28,592 nucleotides of DNA from an uncultured Collinsella sp. (GCA_900541175.1 UQIT01000026.1:1-28592); one strand, 5' to 3'; counted from the stretch's first letter, positions 1 through 7,507 are shown. Notes: generated from the sequence alone by a model not told the origin. Program-made: numbers and translations.

Positions 1-2
1 AA

Positions 3-1538
3 GCTGATGGCCCCCCCGCTTCTCCCTCCGCCAGCGCCAGCCATTCCGTCGGCTCGCGCATGCGCCGTCGCCTGCTCGACACACCTGAATCCGGTGTGCT
101 CGGCCGCGTGGCGCTCGCCAACCGTCTAACCCGCGCGGTGCTCGCCTTTACGGCGCTGTTCGCCATCCTTATCGGCAACCTCACCTATGTCCAGGTCATC
201 AAGGCCAAGGACTATCAGGACATGCCGACCAACAACCACACCATCGCCCGCTCCAAGTACATCCAGCGCGGTTCCATCATCACGTCCGACGGCGTGACGC
301 TGGCCGAGTCGCTGCAACAGGAGGACGGCACCTACGTACGCTCCTACCCCAACGGTAACCTGGCAGCGCACGTGGTTGGCTACGTGAGCCAGCAGTATGG
401 CACCACCGCCATCGAGAGCGTCATGAACGACACGCTCACCGGCTCTAAGGATTACTCCAGCTGGAACAACGCCATCGCGTCGCTCGCGGGCCAGACCCAG
501 CCGGGCAACACCGCCAAGCTCACCATCGACTCGCGCATCCAGACGGCTGCCGAGCAGGCACTCAAGGGCTTTAAGGGCGCTGTAGTGGTCATCGACCCGC
601 GTACCGGCGCGGTGCTCGCATGTGCCAGCTCGCCCACCTACGACAACACCAACATCGATGCCCTGCTGCAGACGGGCGGCGGCGAGGACGGCTCCATGTA
701 CAATCGCGCCATGGACGCGCTGTACACGCCGGGCTCAACGTTTAAGGTCGTTACGCTTTCCGCGGCACTCGAGACCGGTGCCGCCAGCCTTACCAGCACC
801 TACCAGGCGCCCGGCTCCATGGACATCGGCAACGCACCGGTCACCAACTATGCCAACGAGAGCTACGGCACCATCAGCCTGCAGCAGGCCTTTGCCGTGT
901 CCTCCAACGTCGTCTTTGGCCAGGTGGCAAACGAAGTTGGCGCAAACACGCTCGTACAGTTTGCCAACGCCTTTGGCTACGGCCAAAAGCTCGGCCAGGA
1001 CCTGACCTCCGCGGCCTCCATCATGGCCGACCCGTCGCTCATGACCGAGTGGGAGACCGCCTGGGCCGGCGCCGGCCAGCCTGTCGGCATGGACCACACG
1101 CCCGGCCCGCAGACCACCGTCATGCAAAACGCCGTGATTGCCGCCGCCATCGCTAACAGCGGCGTGGTCATGGACCCGTACTTTGTAGCCCAGGTACTCG
1201 CCCCGGACGGAACCGTGGTCAAGACCACGCAGTCCCGCTCGCTGGGTCAGGCCGTCAGCTCCGCCACGGCCGACCAGGTCAAGCAGGCCATGCTTGCCGT
1301 CGTCCAGTCCGGCACCGGCACCGATGCCCAGATCCCCGGCGTCAAGGTCGCCGGCAAGACCGGCTCGGCCGAGACCGGCGGCACCAACGTCAACTCGATG
1401 TTCGTTGGCTTTGCACCTTACGATTCACCCACGGTCGCCATCTCGGTGGCCTTGGAGGATTTCGACAAGCATGACGTCAAGGCCGCCAAGATCGCCGGTA
1501 TCGTCCTGACCGCGGCGCTTGCCGCACAGGGAGCGTGA
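3..1538 (+). CDS. Penicillin-binding protein, transpeptidase (PbpA/FtsI-like), 5' end open
   Basis: Class B penicillin-binding protein that crosslinks peptidoglycan stem peptides outside the membrane. Numbering from the ATG at 60: a membrane anchor at about residues 25-47, then an extracellular domain with the catalytic SxxK as STFK (S226), SSN (281-283) and KTGS (433-436), all in normal order. The C-terminal half is complete. The ATG at 60 has no Shine-Dalgarno sequence, and the same frame stays open to the left edge, encoding a Pro/Ser/Ala-rich linker. The true start therefore probably lies outside the window. It may be a longer PBP or a fusion to an upstream RodA/FtsW-type flippase-polymerase, which usually sits next to pbpA in actinobacteria. 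The family call is firm; the fusion is inference. pknB follows 132 bp downstream, as in the actinobacterial cell-shape cluster. Confidence 0.88.
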   Translation, partial: ADGPPASPSASASHSVGSRMRRRLLDTPESGVLGRVALANRLTRAVLAFTALFAILIGNLTYVQVIKAKDYQDMPTNNHTIARSKYIQRGSIITSDGVTLAESLQQEDGTYVRSYPNGNLAAHVVGYVSQQYGTTAIESVMNDTLTGSKDYSSWNNAIASLAGQTQPGNTAKLTIDSRIQTAAEQALKGFKGAVVVIDPRTGAVLACASSPTYDNTNIDALLQTGGGEDGSMYNRAMDALYTPGSTFKVVTLSAALETGAASLTSTYQAPGSMDIGNAPVTNYANESYGTISLQQAFAVSSNVVFGQVANEVGANTLVQFANAFGYGQKLGQDLTSAASIMADPSLMTEWETAWAGAGQPVGMDHTPGPQTTVMQNAVIAAAIANSGVVMDPYFVAQVLAPDGTVVKTTQSRSLGQAVSSATADQVKQAMLAVVQSGTGTDAQIPGVKVAGKTGSAETGGTNVNSMFVGFAPYDSPTVAISVALEDFDKHDVKAAKIAGIVLTAALAAQGA

Positions 1539-1670
1539 TGCCCATGATCGAATCGGACACCCGAGGCGCGCCGCGGCCGAAGAGTTAGCGGCAACGCGCC
1601 ACACGGCCCCAGCGGCCACATCGTAGGTACTACACACATCGTTGAGCGAATAGTTATGTTAGGAGCAGGA

Positions 1671-3632
1671 ATGGAACAGAGGGTCCTCGGGGGAAGATAC
1701 CTCCTCAAGGATAAGGTGGGAACAGGCGGCATGGCGACCGTCTACCGTGCACAGGACCAGGTCCTCGACCGCACGGTTGCCGTCAAGATCATGCTGCCGC
1801 AGTATGCTGGCGACGCAACCTTCGCCGCACGCTTTAAGCAGGAGGCCCAGGCAGCAGCCGGTCTCTCCTCCCCCTATATCGTGGGCGTCTACGATTGGGG
1901 CAAGGACGGCGACACCTATTACATCGTCATGGAGTACCTGCGCGGCACCGACCTTAAGAGCGGCATCAAGAGCCACGGCGCCCTCGACCCCAAGAAGGTC
2001 GCCCAGATCGGCTCGCAGATCAGCTCCGCGCTTTCGGTCGCCCACAAGCACGAGATCATCCACCGCGACATTAAGCCGCAGAACATCATGGTGCTGCCCG
2101 ACGGCAACATCAAGGTGATGGACTTTGGCATCGCGCGCGCCAAGAACAGCCACCTCACGCAAGACAACAACGTGCTGGGAACCGCCCACTACGTCAGCCC
2201 CGAGCAGACCCGCGGTCAGGACCTCGGCCCCACCTCGGATATCTACTCGCTGGGCGTCGTGATGTACGAGTGCGCCACCGGCCGCGTTCCCTTTGACGGT
2301 GACGACGCCATCTCGGTCGCACTCAAGCAAGTCAACGAGCTGCCTATTCCGCCGAGCCAGATCAACTCCGGTGTCGACGCCGACCTTGAGCGCATCATCC
2401 TCAAGTGCATGGAGAAGGACCCGGCAAACCGCTTCCAGACCGCCGACGAGCTTCGTCAGGTGCTCAACAGCTACCTGTCGGGCCGTGCCGTCAACGTCTC
2501 GGAGCCCACGCGCATCATCGGTGCCCCCGGTGAGCTGGGCGCCACCAAGACTCGCGAGCTTTCCGATCAGACGCGCGCCATGGTGCGTCCCGTCTCGGGC
2601 GTGAGCGGCCAGAATACCGCCCGTAGCTCGGTTTCGGGCTCCACCGGCTCCTACGAGGTCGAAAAGCCCAAATCCAACAAGAACAAGATCATCGCCGCCG
2701 TGGTGGCAGCCGTTGCCGTCATCGGCATCGTGGTGGCCTTTGCCACAGGACTCTTTGGCGGCGAGCAGGTCACCGTGCCCGATGTGCTGGGCAAGGACCA
2801 GCAGACTGCCGTCGAGCTGATCAAGGAAGCCGGCCTCGAGGTCGGCACCATCGACCAAAGCTACAACGACGATGTCGACGAGGGCAAGGTCGCCGAGCAG
2901 ACGCCCAACGGCAACACCAAGAAGGCCAAGGGCACCAAGGTGAACCTGGTAATCTCCAAGGGTCCCAAGCCCTCCGAGAAGGTTGAGGTTCCCCGGCTTG
3001 TCGGCCTGACCAAGGACCAGGCCGAGGCCGCGCTGGCAAGCGTTGGCCTGAAGGGCAACGCCTCCGAGGAGGCCAACGAGGCCGATGAGGGCCAGGTCTT
3101 TGAGCAGGGCACCGAAGCCGGTAAGGAAGTCGCGAAGGGCACGACCATCTCGTACAAGGTCTCGAGCGGCCCGGATACCACGTCCGTCCCCGATCTGACC
3201 GACATGACAGAGGCCCAGGCGCGCAACGCCCTCGATATGGCAGGCTTTGGCGTCGACGTTAGCTACCAGGAGAACGACTCGGTTACCGAGGGCACCGTGA
3301 TCAGCTGGAACCCCAGTGGCAAGCAGAAGCCCGGCGCCACGATTACCGTCGTCATTGCCAAGAAGTCCGGCAAGGCCAGTGTTCCGGGCAACCTGTACGG
3401 CAAGAGCATCTCCGCCGCCGTCACCGCGCTCAACAACGCCGGTTTCTATAACATCGGCTTCTGTGACCAGAACGGCAATCCCGTAAGCGGTAACGAGGAT
3501 GCCACCGTTACGGGCGTCTCCCCCACTGGCAAGCAGTCCACCGACAGCACGATTACGCTGACGGTCGCACTTTCTGGCTCGGGTTCGGGCTCTGGCTCGG
3601 GCACGGGTGACGATTCCGGTACGACCAACTAG
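1671..3632 (+). CDS. pknB: PASTA-domain serine/threonine protein kinase (PknB/StkP type)
   Basis: Membrane Ser/Thr kinase of 653 aa that couples cell-wall status to phosphorylation. The kinase domain has the glycine loop GTGGMATV, catalytic Lys39 in VAVKIM, HRDIKPQN (D133) and DFG (D151), followed by a Thr-containing activation segment and the SPEQ motif. A Ser/Thr-rich juxtamembrane region leads to one membrane segment at about 341-363. Four extracellular PASTA repeats then follow, each opening near a VPxL-type motif, and the tail is a Gly/Ser repeat. The start is placed at 1671 because AGGAG lies 5 nt before it; an in-frame ATG at 1656 lies upstream of that ribosome site. The location behind a PBP fits the family role of sensing peptidoglycan fragments. 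The fourth PASTA repeat is the most divergent. Confidence 0.95.
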   Translation: MEQRVLGGRYLLKDKVGTGGMATVYRAQDQVLDRTVAVKIMLPQYAGDATFAARFKQEAQAAAGLSSPYIVGVYDWGKDGDTYYIVMEYLRGTDLKSGIKSHGALDPKKVAQIGSQISSALSVAHKHEIIHRDIKPQNIMVLPDGNIKVMDFGIARAKNSHLTQDNNVLGTAHYVSPEQTRGQDLGPTSDIYSLGVVMYECATGRVPFDGDDAISVALKQVNELPIPPSQINSGVDADLERIILKCMEKDPANRFQTADELRQVLNSYLSGRAVNVSEPTRIIGAPGELGATKTRELSDQTRAMVRPVSGVSGQNTARSSVSGSTGSYEVEKPKSNKNKIIAAVVAAVAVIGIVVAFATGLFGGEQVTVPDVLGKDQQTAVELIKEAGLEVGTIDQSYNDDVDEGKVAEQTPNGNTKKAKGTKVNLVISKGPKPSEKVEVPRLVGLTKDQAEAALASVGLKGNASEEANEADEGQVFEQGTEAGKEVAKGTTISYKVSSGPDTTSVPDLTDMTEAQARNALDMAGFGVDVSYQENDSVTEGTVISWNPSGKQKPGATITVVIAKKSGKASVPGNLYGKSISAAVTALNNAGFYNIGFCDQNGNPVSGNEDATVTGVSPTGKQSTDSTITLTVALSGSGSGSGSGTGDDSGTTN

Positions 3633-3684
3633 TCGCCACCCCACCGCTCATCACGGCTCTCGCCGCAAACATATTCGCTCACAG

Positions 3685-3726
3685 GCGCCCGCTTGCTCCC
3701 CCAGCAAGCGGGCGCTTCGTTTTTGA
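3685..3726 (+). terminator. Strong intrinsic terminator after pknB
   Basis: A perfect 13-bp GC-rich stem (3685-3697 with 3703-3715) and a 5-nt loop are followed by TTCGTTTTT. It lies 53 bp past the pknB stop and should end the pbp-pknB transcript. Confidence 0.93.
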
Positions 3727-3744
3727 CATGGCATTGAACCAGAA

Positions 3745-3773
3745 GAGCCCGGCACCGTAGCGGTACCGGGCTC
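3745..3773. repeat. Hairpin in the att-scar region
   Basis: A 13-bp stem with one mismatch (3745-3757 with 3761-3773) and a 3-nt loop. It is enclosed by CCAGA/TCTGG, the same arrangement as around 3876-3916, where a weaker stem sits in an equivalent frame. It has no T-tract on either strand, so termination activity is uncertain. Confidence 0.5.
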
Positions 3774-3783
3774 GATATTCCTC

Positions 3784-3806
3784 TGGTGCCCCCGGGCGGA
3801 TTCGAA
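3784..3806 (-). other. Fragment of tRNA-Arg 3' end (old att scar, copy A)
   Basis: 23 bp identical on the minus strand to the 3' end of the tRNA-Arg at 8729-8804: T-loop, acceptor strand and CCA. The match stops inside the T-arm and there is no tRNA body. It is read as a leftover from an earlier integration or excision at the same tRNA. Confidence 0.6.
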
Positions 3807-3832
3807 AACTCCCCCCGCGGGAAATTGGTGAC

Positions 3833-3858
3833 GCGGGTGTCGACGGCTCGAATCCGCC
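3833..3858 (+). other. Inverted fragment of tRNA-Arg T-arm region (copy B)
   Basis: 26 bp that are the exact reverse complement of 3925-3950 in the left attachment site. It carries the tRNA variable region and T-arm in plus orientation but diverges before the acceptor stem. Together with copies A and C it makes three partial tRNA 3' ends within 175 bp. Confidence 0.6.
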
Positions 3859-3913
3859 GACGGCCCCCACAAACCAGAAACGGCGCCGCTCTCGCGACGC
3901 CGTCATAATCTTC

Positions 3914-3958
3914 TGGTGCCCCCGGGCGGATTCGAGCCGTCGACACCCGCTTTAGGAG
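3914..3958. other. attL: attL: left attachment site (tRNA-Arg 3' end duplicate)
   Basis: 45 bp matching 8729-8773 except for one base in the T-loop, which changes the TTCGAAT loop to CTCGAAT. The tRNA body is absent, so this is the displaced copy. The integrase gene begins 144 bp to its right, the usual position for an integrase next to its att site. Confidence 0.85.
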
Positions 3959-3960
3959 TG

Positions 3961-3990
3961 TTTGACCCCGTGTGACCCCACTTGACCGCG
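3961..3990. repeat. Three direct repeats with 10-bp period beside attL
   Basis: Three consecutive 10-bp units, TTTGACCCCG, TGTGACCCCA and CTTGACCGCG, start 3 bp inside the att core. One unit per helical turn suggests a site for integrase or an accessory factor such as the excisionase. The function is inferred from position. Confidence 0.5.
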
Positions 3991-4064
3991 CTAGCCATCT
4001 ACCTGCTGTTTCTTTGCCAAGCGCTGTCAACGTTTGACTCTGATAGACTGTATTTGCGCCAAAG

Positions 4065-4086
4065 TTTAGGGCACAAATGGGGCACA
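4065..4086. repeat. Paired 11-bp repeats, putative integrase arm sites (left)
   Basis: Two adjacent 11-bp units, TTTAGGGCACA and AATGGGGCACA, lie just upstream of the integrase ribosome site. A matching pair occurs at 8638-8659 near the other end. The pairing at both ends fits arm-type sites bound by the N-terminal domain of a tyrosine integrase. Confidence 0.6.
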
Positions 4087-4102
4087 GAGGCTTGGAGGGG
4101 CA

Positions 4103-5362
4103 ATGACCGAACCCAAATACACCCTCAAGGGGGGAACCGTCTACGCTTTCCGCGATGGATGGAGAGCACGCGCGACCTACCGAACCCCCACGGGCGAGTA
4201 CACGGAAGACGGTCAGCCCGTCACCCGCCTACGGGAGAAAAGCCGCGTTTTCAAGGTCGGCGGCAAGCGCGAGGCCAAGAGGCTAGCCGCCGAGTGGGTG
4301 GACGAGCTGAACGAGAACGCCGAGGCGGGGCCAAGACCCGCCGAGACGGTAGCCGAGTACGTGGACGCTTTCATTTGCTCCAAAGAGGGGCGCGCGGAGA
4401 AATCGACCATAGCGGGCTACAGGCGGAGGACCAAGTACATTCGCGAGGGGCTGGGGAGCGTTCGGCTCATCGACCTAACGCCCGACATGATCACCTCTTG
4501 GATGAACCGACTTAGCAAAGACCTCTCCCCCGCGTCGGTGAACGACGCGCGCGTGTTGCTCAAATCGGCGATGCAGGACGCATACCTGAACCGCCGTATC
4601 CCATTCAACCCCGTCGATAGGACGAAGAAACTCAAAACGCCCAAGAAGGAGCCGAACGCCCTCGGGCAAGCCGAGATAGCGCGCCTTATCCAAGACCTAG
4701 CAAGCCCCGCCCCCGCCGTGAGCGGCAACGAGAGCGCGGCGCTCAAGCTGGGAATCATCATTGCGCTGTTTACGGGGATGCGGCAGGGCGAGATATGCGG
4801 CCTAAGGTGGCGCAACGTCGACACTTCGAACGGCATCATAAGGGTGCGCGAGGCCGTGGGAAGGGACGGGGATAGTTCGTATATCAAGGAACCCAAGACG
4901 GGCGGTAGCCGAAGGGAGATACCGATACCCGCGCCGTTGGTCGAACTGCTGGAGCAGCGTAGGCGAGCCATGAAAGCGGGCTGTCTGGAGGCTGGAGTCT
5001 CATTTGACGCGCGCATGTTCGTGATAGGAGAAATCGACGGCAGCTTTGCAGACCCGCGCCACCTATACCGCGCCTTCGACCGACGCGTGAAGCGCCTGAA
5101 CCTGATCGGGACGCAGGGGAAACCGCCGACGTTCCACGACTTGAGGCACACCTTCGCAACCAAGGCGATTGCAAACGGAGTCGACGTGAAGAGCGTTTCG
5201 AGCATCCTCGGGCACGCGAACGCGGCAATGACCCTGAATATCTACGCGAGCGCCGACCCAGACGCGACGCGCAGGGCTATGGACGCGGTGGCAAAGACCA
5301 TGACGGCACCCACACCCACCGCCGAGGTCTTGGAGCTGAAGCCGACGGGCACGGAGGCGTAG
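4103..5362 (+). CDS. int: Tyrosine recombinase / phage-type integrase
   Basis: Site-specific recombinase of 419 aa expected to insert and excise the element at tRNA-Arg. Residues 1-75 look like an arm-binding domain, about 80-180 a core-binding SAM-like domain, and about 190-400 the catalytic domain. The catalytic set is visible: R227 in TGMRQGE, H345 and R348 in HDLRH, H371 in LGHAN and nucleophile Y381 in NIYAS. The start at 4103 is supported by GGAGGGG a few bases upstream. It is the first gene from attL. It uses 11 AGG arginine codons, plus ATA and CTA codons, unlike the flanking chromosomal genes. The length and motif order match the Tn916/phage integrase group, and it appears intact. 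Confidence 0.96.
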   Translation: MTEPKYTLKGGTVYAFRDGWRARATYRTPTGEYTEDGQPVTRLREKSRVFKVGGKREAKRLAAEWVDELNENAEAGPRPAETVAEYVDAFICSKEGRAEKSTIAGYRRRTKYIREGLGSVRLIDLTPDMITSWMNRLSKDLSPASVNDARVLLKSAMQDAYLNRRIPFNPVDRTKKLKTPKKEPNALGQAEIARLIQDLASPAPAVSGNESAALKLGIIIALFTGMRQGEICGLRWRNVDTSNGIIRVREAVGRDGDSSYIKEPKTGGSRREIPIPAPLVELLEQRRRAMKAGCLEAGVSFDARMFVIGEIDGSFADPRHLYRAFDRRVKRLNLIGTQGKPPTFHDLRHTFATKAIANGVDVKSVSSILGHANAAMTLNIYASADPDATRRAMDAVAKTMTAPTPTAEVLELKPTGTEA

Positions 5363-5455
5363 CGGGGCAACGGAGGAATGGGCGGCAGAGCCGCAGAATG
5401 CCCCCCAGGGGCGCGTTTTCAATCGAACCAAAGCAACAGAGCAAAGGAGCGGGAA

Positions 5456-5659
5456 GTGGACAGTAAGGACGATAAGAAGGCGGCAGCACTCAAGCGTTTC
5501 TATGAGGCGGCGTTCAGAGTCTCATATGTCGGCGAGCTGATGGAGAAAATCAACTGCAACGAGACGATGGACGGATGCGCTATAGCGACACTGGGGCAGA
5601 TCATCTCAAAGGGCATGGACGAGGCACTAGCCGCGCTCGACGAGTGCGATCTGGACTAG
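5456..5659 (+). CDS. Small hypothetical protein of the element
   Basis: 67-aa protein with no family that I recognise. The start is set at a GTG at 5456 because AAAGGAG lies 7 nt upstream; the frame is open back to an ATG at 5378 that lacks such a site. The chain is largely helical in character (Lys/Ala-rich, then FYEAAFRVSYVGELMEK) with an acidic C-terminus, and it has two cysteines about 13 residues apart. It follows int by 93 bp and ends 10 bp before the next gene, so it is probably co-transcribed with the HTH regulator. A small regulator or antitoxin-like protein is possible, but nothing specific supports either. Confidence 0.65.
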   Translation: MDSKDDKKAAALKRFYEAAFRVSYVGELMEKINCNETMDGCAIATLGQIISKGMDEALAALDECDLD

Positions 5660-5669
5660 GGGGCGTGGA

Positions 5670-6413
5670 ATGGGCGCGAAACCCACCGAGAAGATAGCCG
5701 CCGAGCCGAAGAACGCGGAGGCGTTGCGCGCGCTGATTGAGGGCGCTGGGATAAGCGCCAAGAAGCTGGGGAGGATATGCGGCACTTCAAGGCAAACGGC
5801 AACGAAGTACCTCAAGGAACCCTCAAAAATACCCGCCAAATACTGGGCAGATATAGCGAACGCGTGCGACACTGGCCCGCACGTGTTCGATGATGTGGTT
5901 ATGAGGGCGGGAGGCATCGACTCCCTACTGCCCGAGCTTAGCGCGATCCACAAGGAGCACCCTAGCGCCCCAGCGCCCTACGGAACGGCTGGGATACTCT
6001 ACGCGTATACCGCCCTGCCCGAACGCGAGCGCGCCTATCTGTCCGCGCTAGCCGCTACCATGCTCAAGGACGCCACGGAACGGGGCGAGACGGAGCCGCG
6101 TATCGCACGCGACTACCTAGCCGCCGTATTCGAGTGCGGCCCCCTGCATTACGACCTAAAGAACGCAGCGGAGGCGGCGGGAATCACGGACAAGGACGCT
6201 AGCGCACACCCCGAGGCGGCGCGCGCGGCACTCATTGGGCAACTGCCCGAGGCCGACCGCATGGCAATAGCCGAAATGGAGCGCGACAGCCCAGCACGGG
6301 ACGCAAAGCTCACGAGGAAGATAACCGAAGCCGCTCGGCAACTGGAGCAACAGGCCCAAGACGCGGCAGGTGCGATGAGCGGCAGCAAATGTGATGAAGC
6401 GGTGGAGTCGTAG
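5670..6413 (+). CDS. HTH-domain protein, putative element regulator
   Basis: 247-aa protein with an N-terminal helix-turn-helix at about residues 16-60: NAEALRALIEGAGIS, then KKLGRICGTSRQTATKYL, which resembles Xre/lambda-repressor-like DNA-binding domains. The rest (about 80-247) is helical, rich in Ala/Glu/Arg and unrecognised; the last 40 residues could form a coiled coil. It lacks the Ser/Lys peptidase signature of LexA/CI-type cleavable repressors as far as I can see. It lies directly upstream of a 250-bp control region holding three copies of TTAGGTTTAC, which makes it the best candidate for the factor that controls the xis-rep operon. That link is inference from position. ATG at 5670 is 10 bp past the previous stop. 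Confidence 0.75.
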   Translation: MGAKPTEKIAAEPKNAEALRALIEGAGISAKKLGRICGTSRQTATKYLKEPSKIPAKYWADIANACDTGPHVFDDVVMRAGGIDSLLPELSAIHKEHPSAPAPYGTAGILYAYTALPERERAYLSALAATMLKDATERGETEPRIARDYLAAVFECGPLHYDLKNAAEAAGITDKDASAHPEAARAALIGQLPEADRMAIAEMERDSPARDAKLTRKITEAARQLEQQAQDAAGAMSGSKCDEAVES

Positions 6414-6434
6414 GGCGACGCCGAAGAAGCGCAC

Positions 6435-6568
6435 GTAAACCTAACGGCCCGCTTTTCATGGCATCTAGCGCCGTTTGGAGCGAATTAGGTTTACACTCCA
6501 GACGGCTAGCCGCCGAAGCGTTAAGCAAAAGCCGCCAAAATGCGCACGCTAGGGGCGTTTAGGTTTAC
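6435..6568. promoter_or_regulatory. Three TTAGGTTTAC sites: candidate operator array
   Basis: The 10-mer TTAGGTTTAC occurs at 6485-6494 and 6559-6568 on the plus strand and at 6435-6444 on the minus strand, all in the 251-bp gap before the excisionase-like gene. A possible -10 box TATAGT lies at 6613-6618. A 14-bp sequence (TCTACCTGCTGTTT, 6591-6604) also occurs at 3998-4011 upstream of int. It is probably the control region of the rightward operon; binding by the HTH protein encoded just upstream is inferred. Confidence 0.55.
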
Positions 6569-6664
6569 ATTCACGCCGAAGTGCAACGCGTCTACCTGCT
6601 GTTTTGTTCGTGTATAGTCCCGAGACGTACACGCTAGACACAACGAAGCAGGAGGCTACAAACG

Positions 6665-6871
6665 ATGCAAAACACGGCACAAACCAACAAGGGCGCAACT
6701 CTATCCACGCTCCCCGAACTTGCCACGCCCAACGAATGGGCCGAGGCTTTCAACGTGAGCATGAGAACCGTCTACAGGATGTGCGAGGACGGGGAGCTAA
6801 AGACCGTAAAGGTTCGCGGCAGCATCCGCATTTGCCGCGACCTATCCTTTGCACTGCTGGGGCTGTCATAG
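6665..6871 (+). CDS. xis: Excisionase-like / MerR-type HTH DNA-binding protein
   Basis: 68-aa protein built almost entirely of a winged-helix excisionase-type domain: LATPNEWAEAFNVSMRTVYR, then MCEDGELKTVKVRGSIRICR, the pattern of Xis/AlpA/MerR N-terminal domains that bend DNA at att sites. AGGAGG lies 8 nt before the ATG. It overlaps nothing and ends 3 bp before the next ATG, so it is tightly coupled to the rep-like gene. In elements of this kind such a protein usually directs integrase towards excision, but it could instead be a transcriptional activator. The gene symbol reflects the family, not a tested role. Confidence 0.8.
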   Translation: MQNTAQTNKGATLSTLPELATPNEWAEAFNVSMRTVYRMCEDGELKTVKVRGSIRICRDLSFALLGLS

Positions 6872-6874
6872 CCT

Positions 6875-7303
6875 ATGGCATGGGGCGAGAGCAGAAAAGG
6901 CGCCTACGCGACCGTTTACCACGATTGGATACGGGAGCTTTGCAAGGCCAAGAGGCTTGGCGGCACAGGCGCGGCGGTATTCATGCTCCTTTGCGAACGC
7001 CTCGAATTCGCCTACGACGAGAACGGGGAGAGGCGTGCCTTCGCCTCGTACAGCCGCAAGCAGATGTGCGAGGAACTGGGGTTGAGCGAAGCCGCCGTAA
7101 AAAGGGCGGTAGATCGCCTCAAGGACGCAGGGCTTATCGAAGTTCACCAAGAGGGCCACAGGGGCCGAGCGACGTTATACGCCATAATGCCCCGCAACCC
7201 GTGGCCCGAAGGAAACGCGGACAAGCCCCCGCCGACAAGAGCCGAACCCGCAGGGGCACCGCCCGATTGGGCCGCGAGCCGAGCGAATACCACGCGGCAC
7301 TAA
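6875..7303 (+). CDS. RepA_N-like winged-helix replication initiator (putative)
   Basis: 142-aa protein whose core (about residues 28-105) follows the RepA_N initiator pattern of plasmid Rep proteins: GTGAAVFMLLCERLEFA, a turn (DENGERRA), then SRKQMCEELGLSEAAVKRAV and DRLKDAGLIEV, ending in a basic wing. The C-terminus is a Pro/Arg-rich tail. It is much shorter than typical full-length RepA_N initiators (about 300 aa) and lacks a clear second domain. Three bases separate it from the upstream excisionase-like gene. Immediately downstream, starting at its stop codon, are seven repeats phased about 22 bp apart, the classical layout of an iteron origin. An alternative reading is a phage-type replisome-organiser or a plain transcription regulator; the iterons favour an initiator. 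Confidence 0.7.
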   Translation: MAWGESRKGAYATVYHDWIRELCKAKRLGGTGAAVFMLLCERLEFAYDENGERRAFASYSRKQMCEELGLSEAAVKRAVDRLKDAGLIEVHQEGHRGRATLYAIMPRNPWPEGNADKPPPTRAEPAGAPPDWAASRANTTRH

Positions 7304-7449
7304 AGGGGCCTTTAACAAACTCCAAAGGGGGCTTTAGCAAACCTAAAAGGGGGCTTTAGCCAAGGGAAAGGGTTACCTTCGAAATCAAAAGGGTTACCTT
7401 CGACGGACGCAAAGGGTTACCTTCGACGGCACCAAAGGATTACCTTCGA
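7302..7449. repeat. Seven phased iteron-like repeats: putative replication origin
   Basis: Repeats beginning AAAGG start at 7302, 7324, 7346, 7367, 7388, 7411 and 7434, with spacings of 22, 22, 21, 21, 23 and 23 bp. The first three share AAAGGGGGCTTTAGCAAAC (with small changes) and the last four share AAAGGGTTACCTTCGA. Both types have an AAGG-(N)4-CCTT or AAAG-(N)4-CTTT style core. An A/T-rich stretch (about 7460-7490, with AATAAATAACAACAAGTAATA) follows and could be the melting region. The array starts at the stop codon of the Rep-like gene. I read it as an initiator-bound origin or autoregulatory array. Confidence 0.72.
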
Positions 7450-7507
7450 AGGTGCCCCCATAAGAAGGTAATAAATAACAACAAGTAATAGGAAGAAGCG
7501 CGCTCCC

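Noticed and set aside
1659..3644. 661-codon open frame antisense to pknB
   Set aside because: It mirrors a strongly conserved kinase gene; long antisense frames are common in high-GC DNA and the translation is low in complexity (Gly/Ala/Asp/Leu).
3784..3870. A second intact tRNA
   Set aside because: Only T-arm and acceptor 3' fragments pair; no D-arm, anticodon arm or matching 5' acceptor strand is found on either strand.
3629..4030. 133-codon minus-strand frame across the att region
   Set aside because: It runs through the terminator, tRNA fragments and att core; no start signal.
6604..7359. 251-codon + strand frame across the xis-rep region
   Set aside because: It overlaps two better genes with ribosome sites and runs into the iterons; the protein is Arg/Gly-rich and looks like a frame shadow.
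7302..7449. CRISPR array
   Set aside because: The units are 16-19 bp with 3-7 bp between them and change gradually; there are no unique 30-bp spacers and no cas genes.
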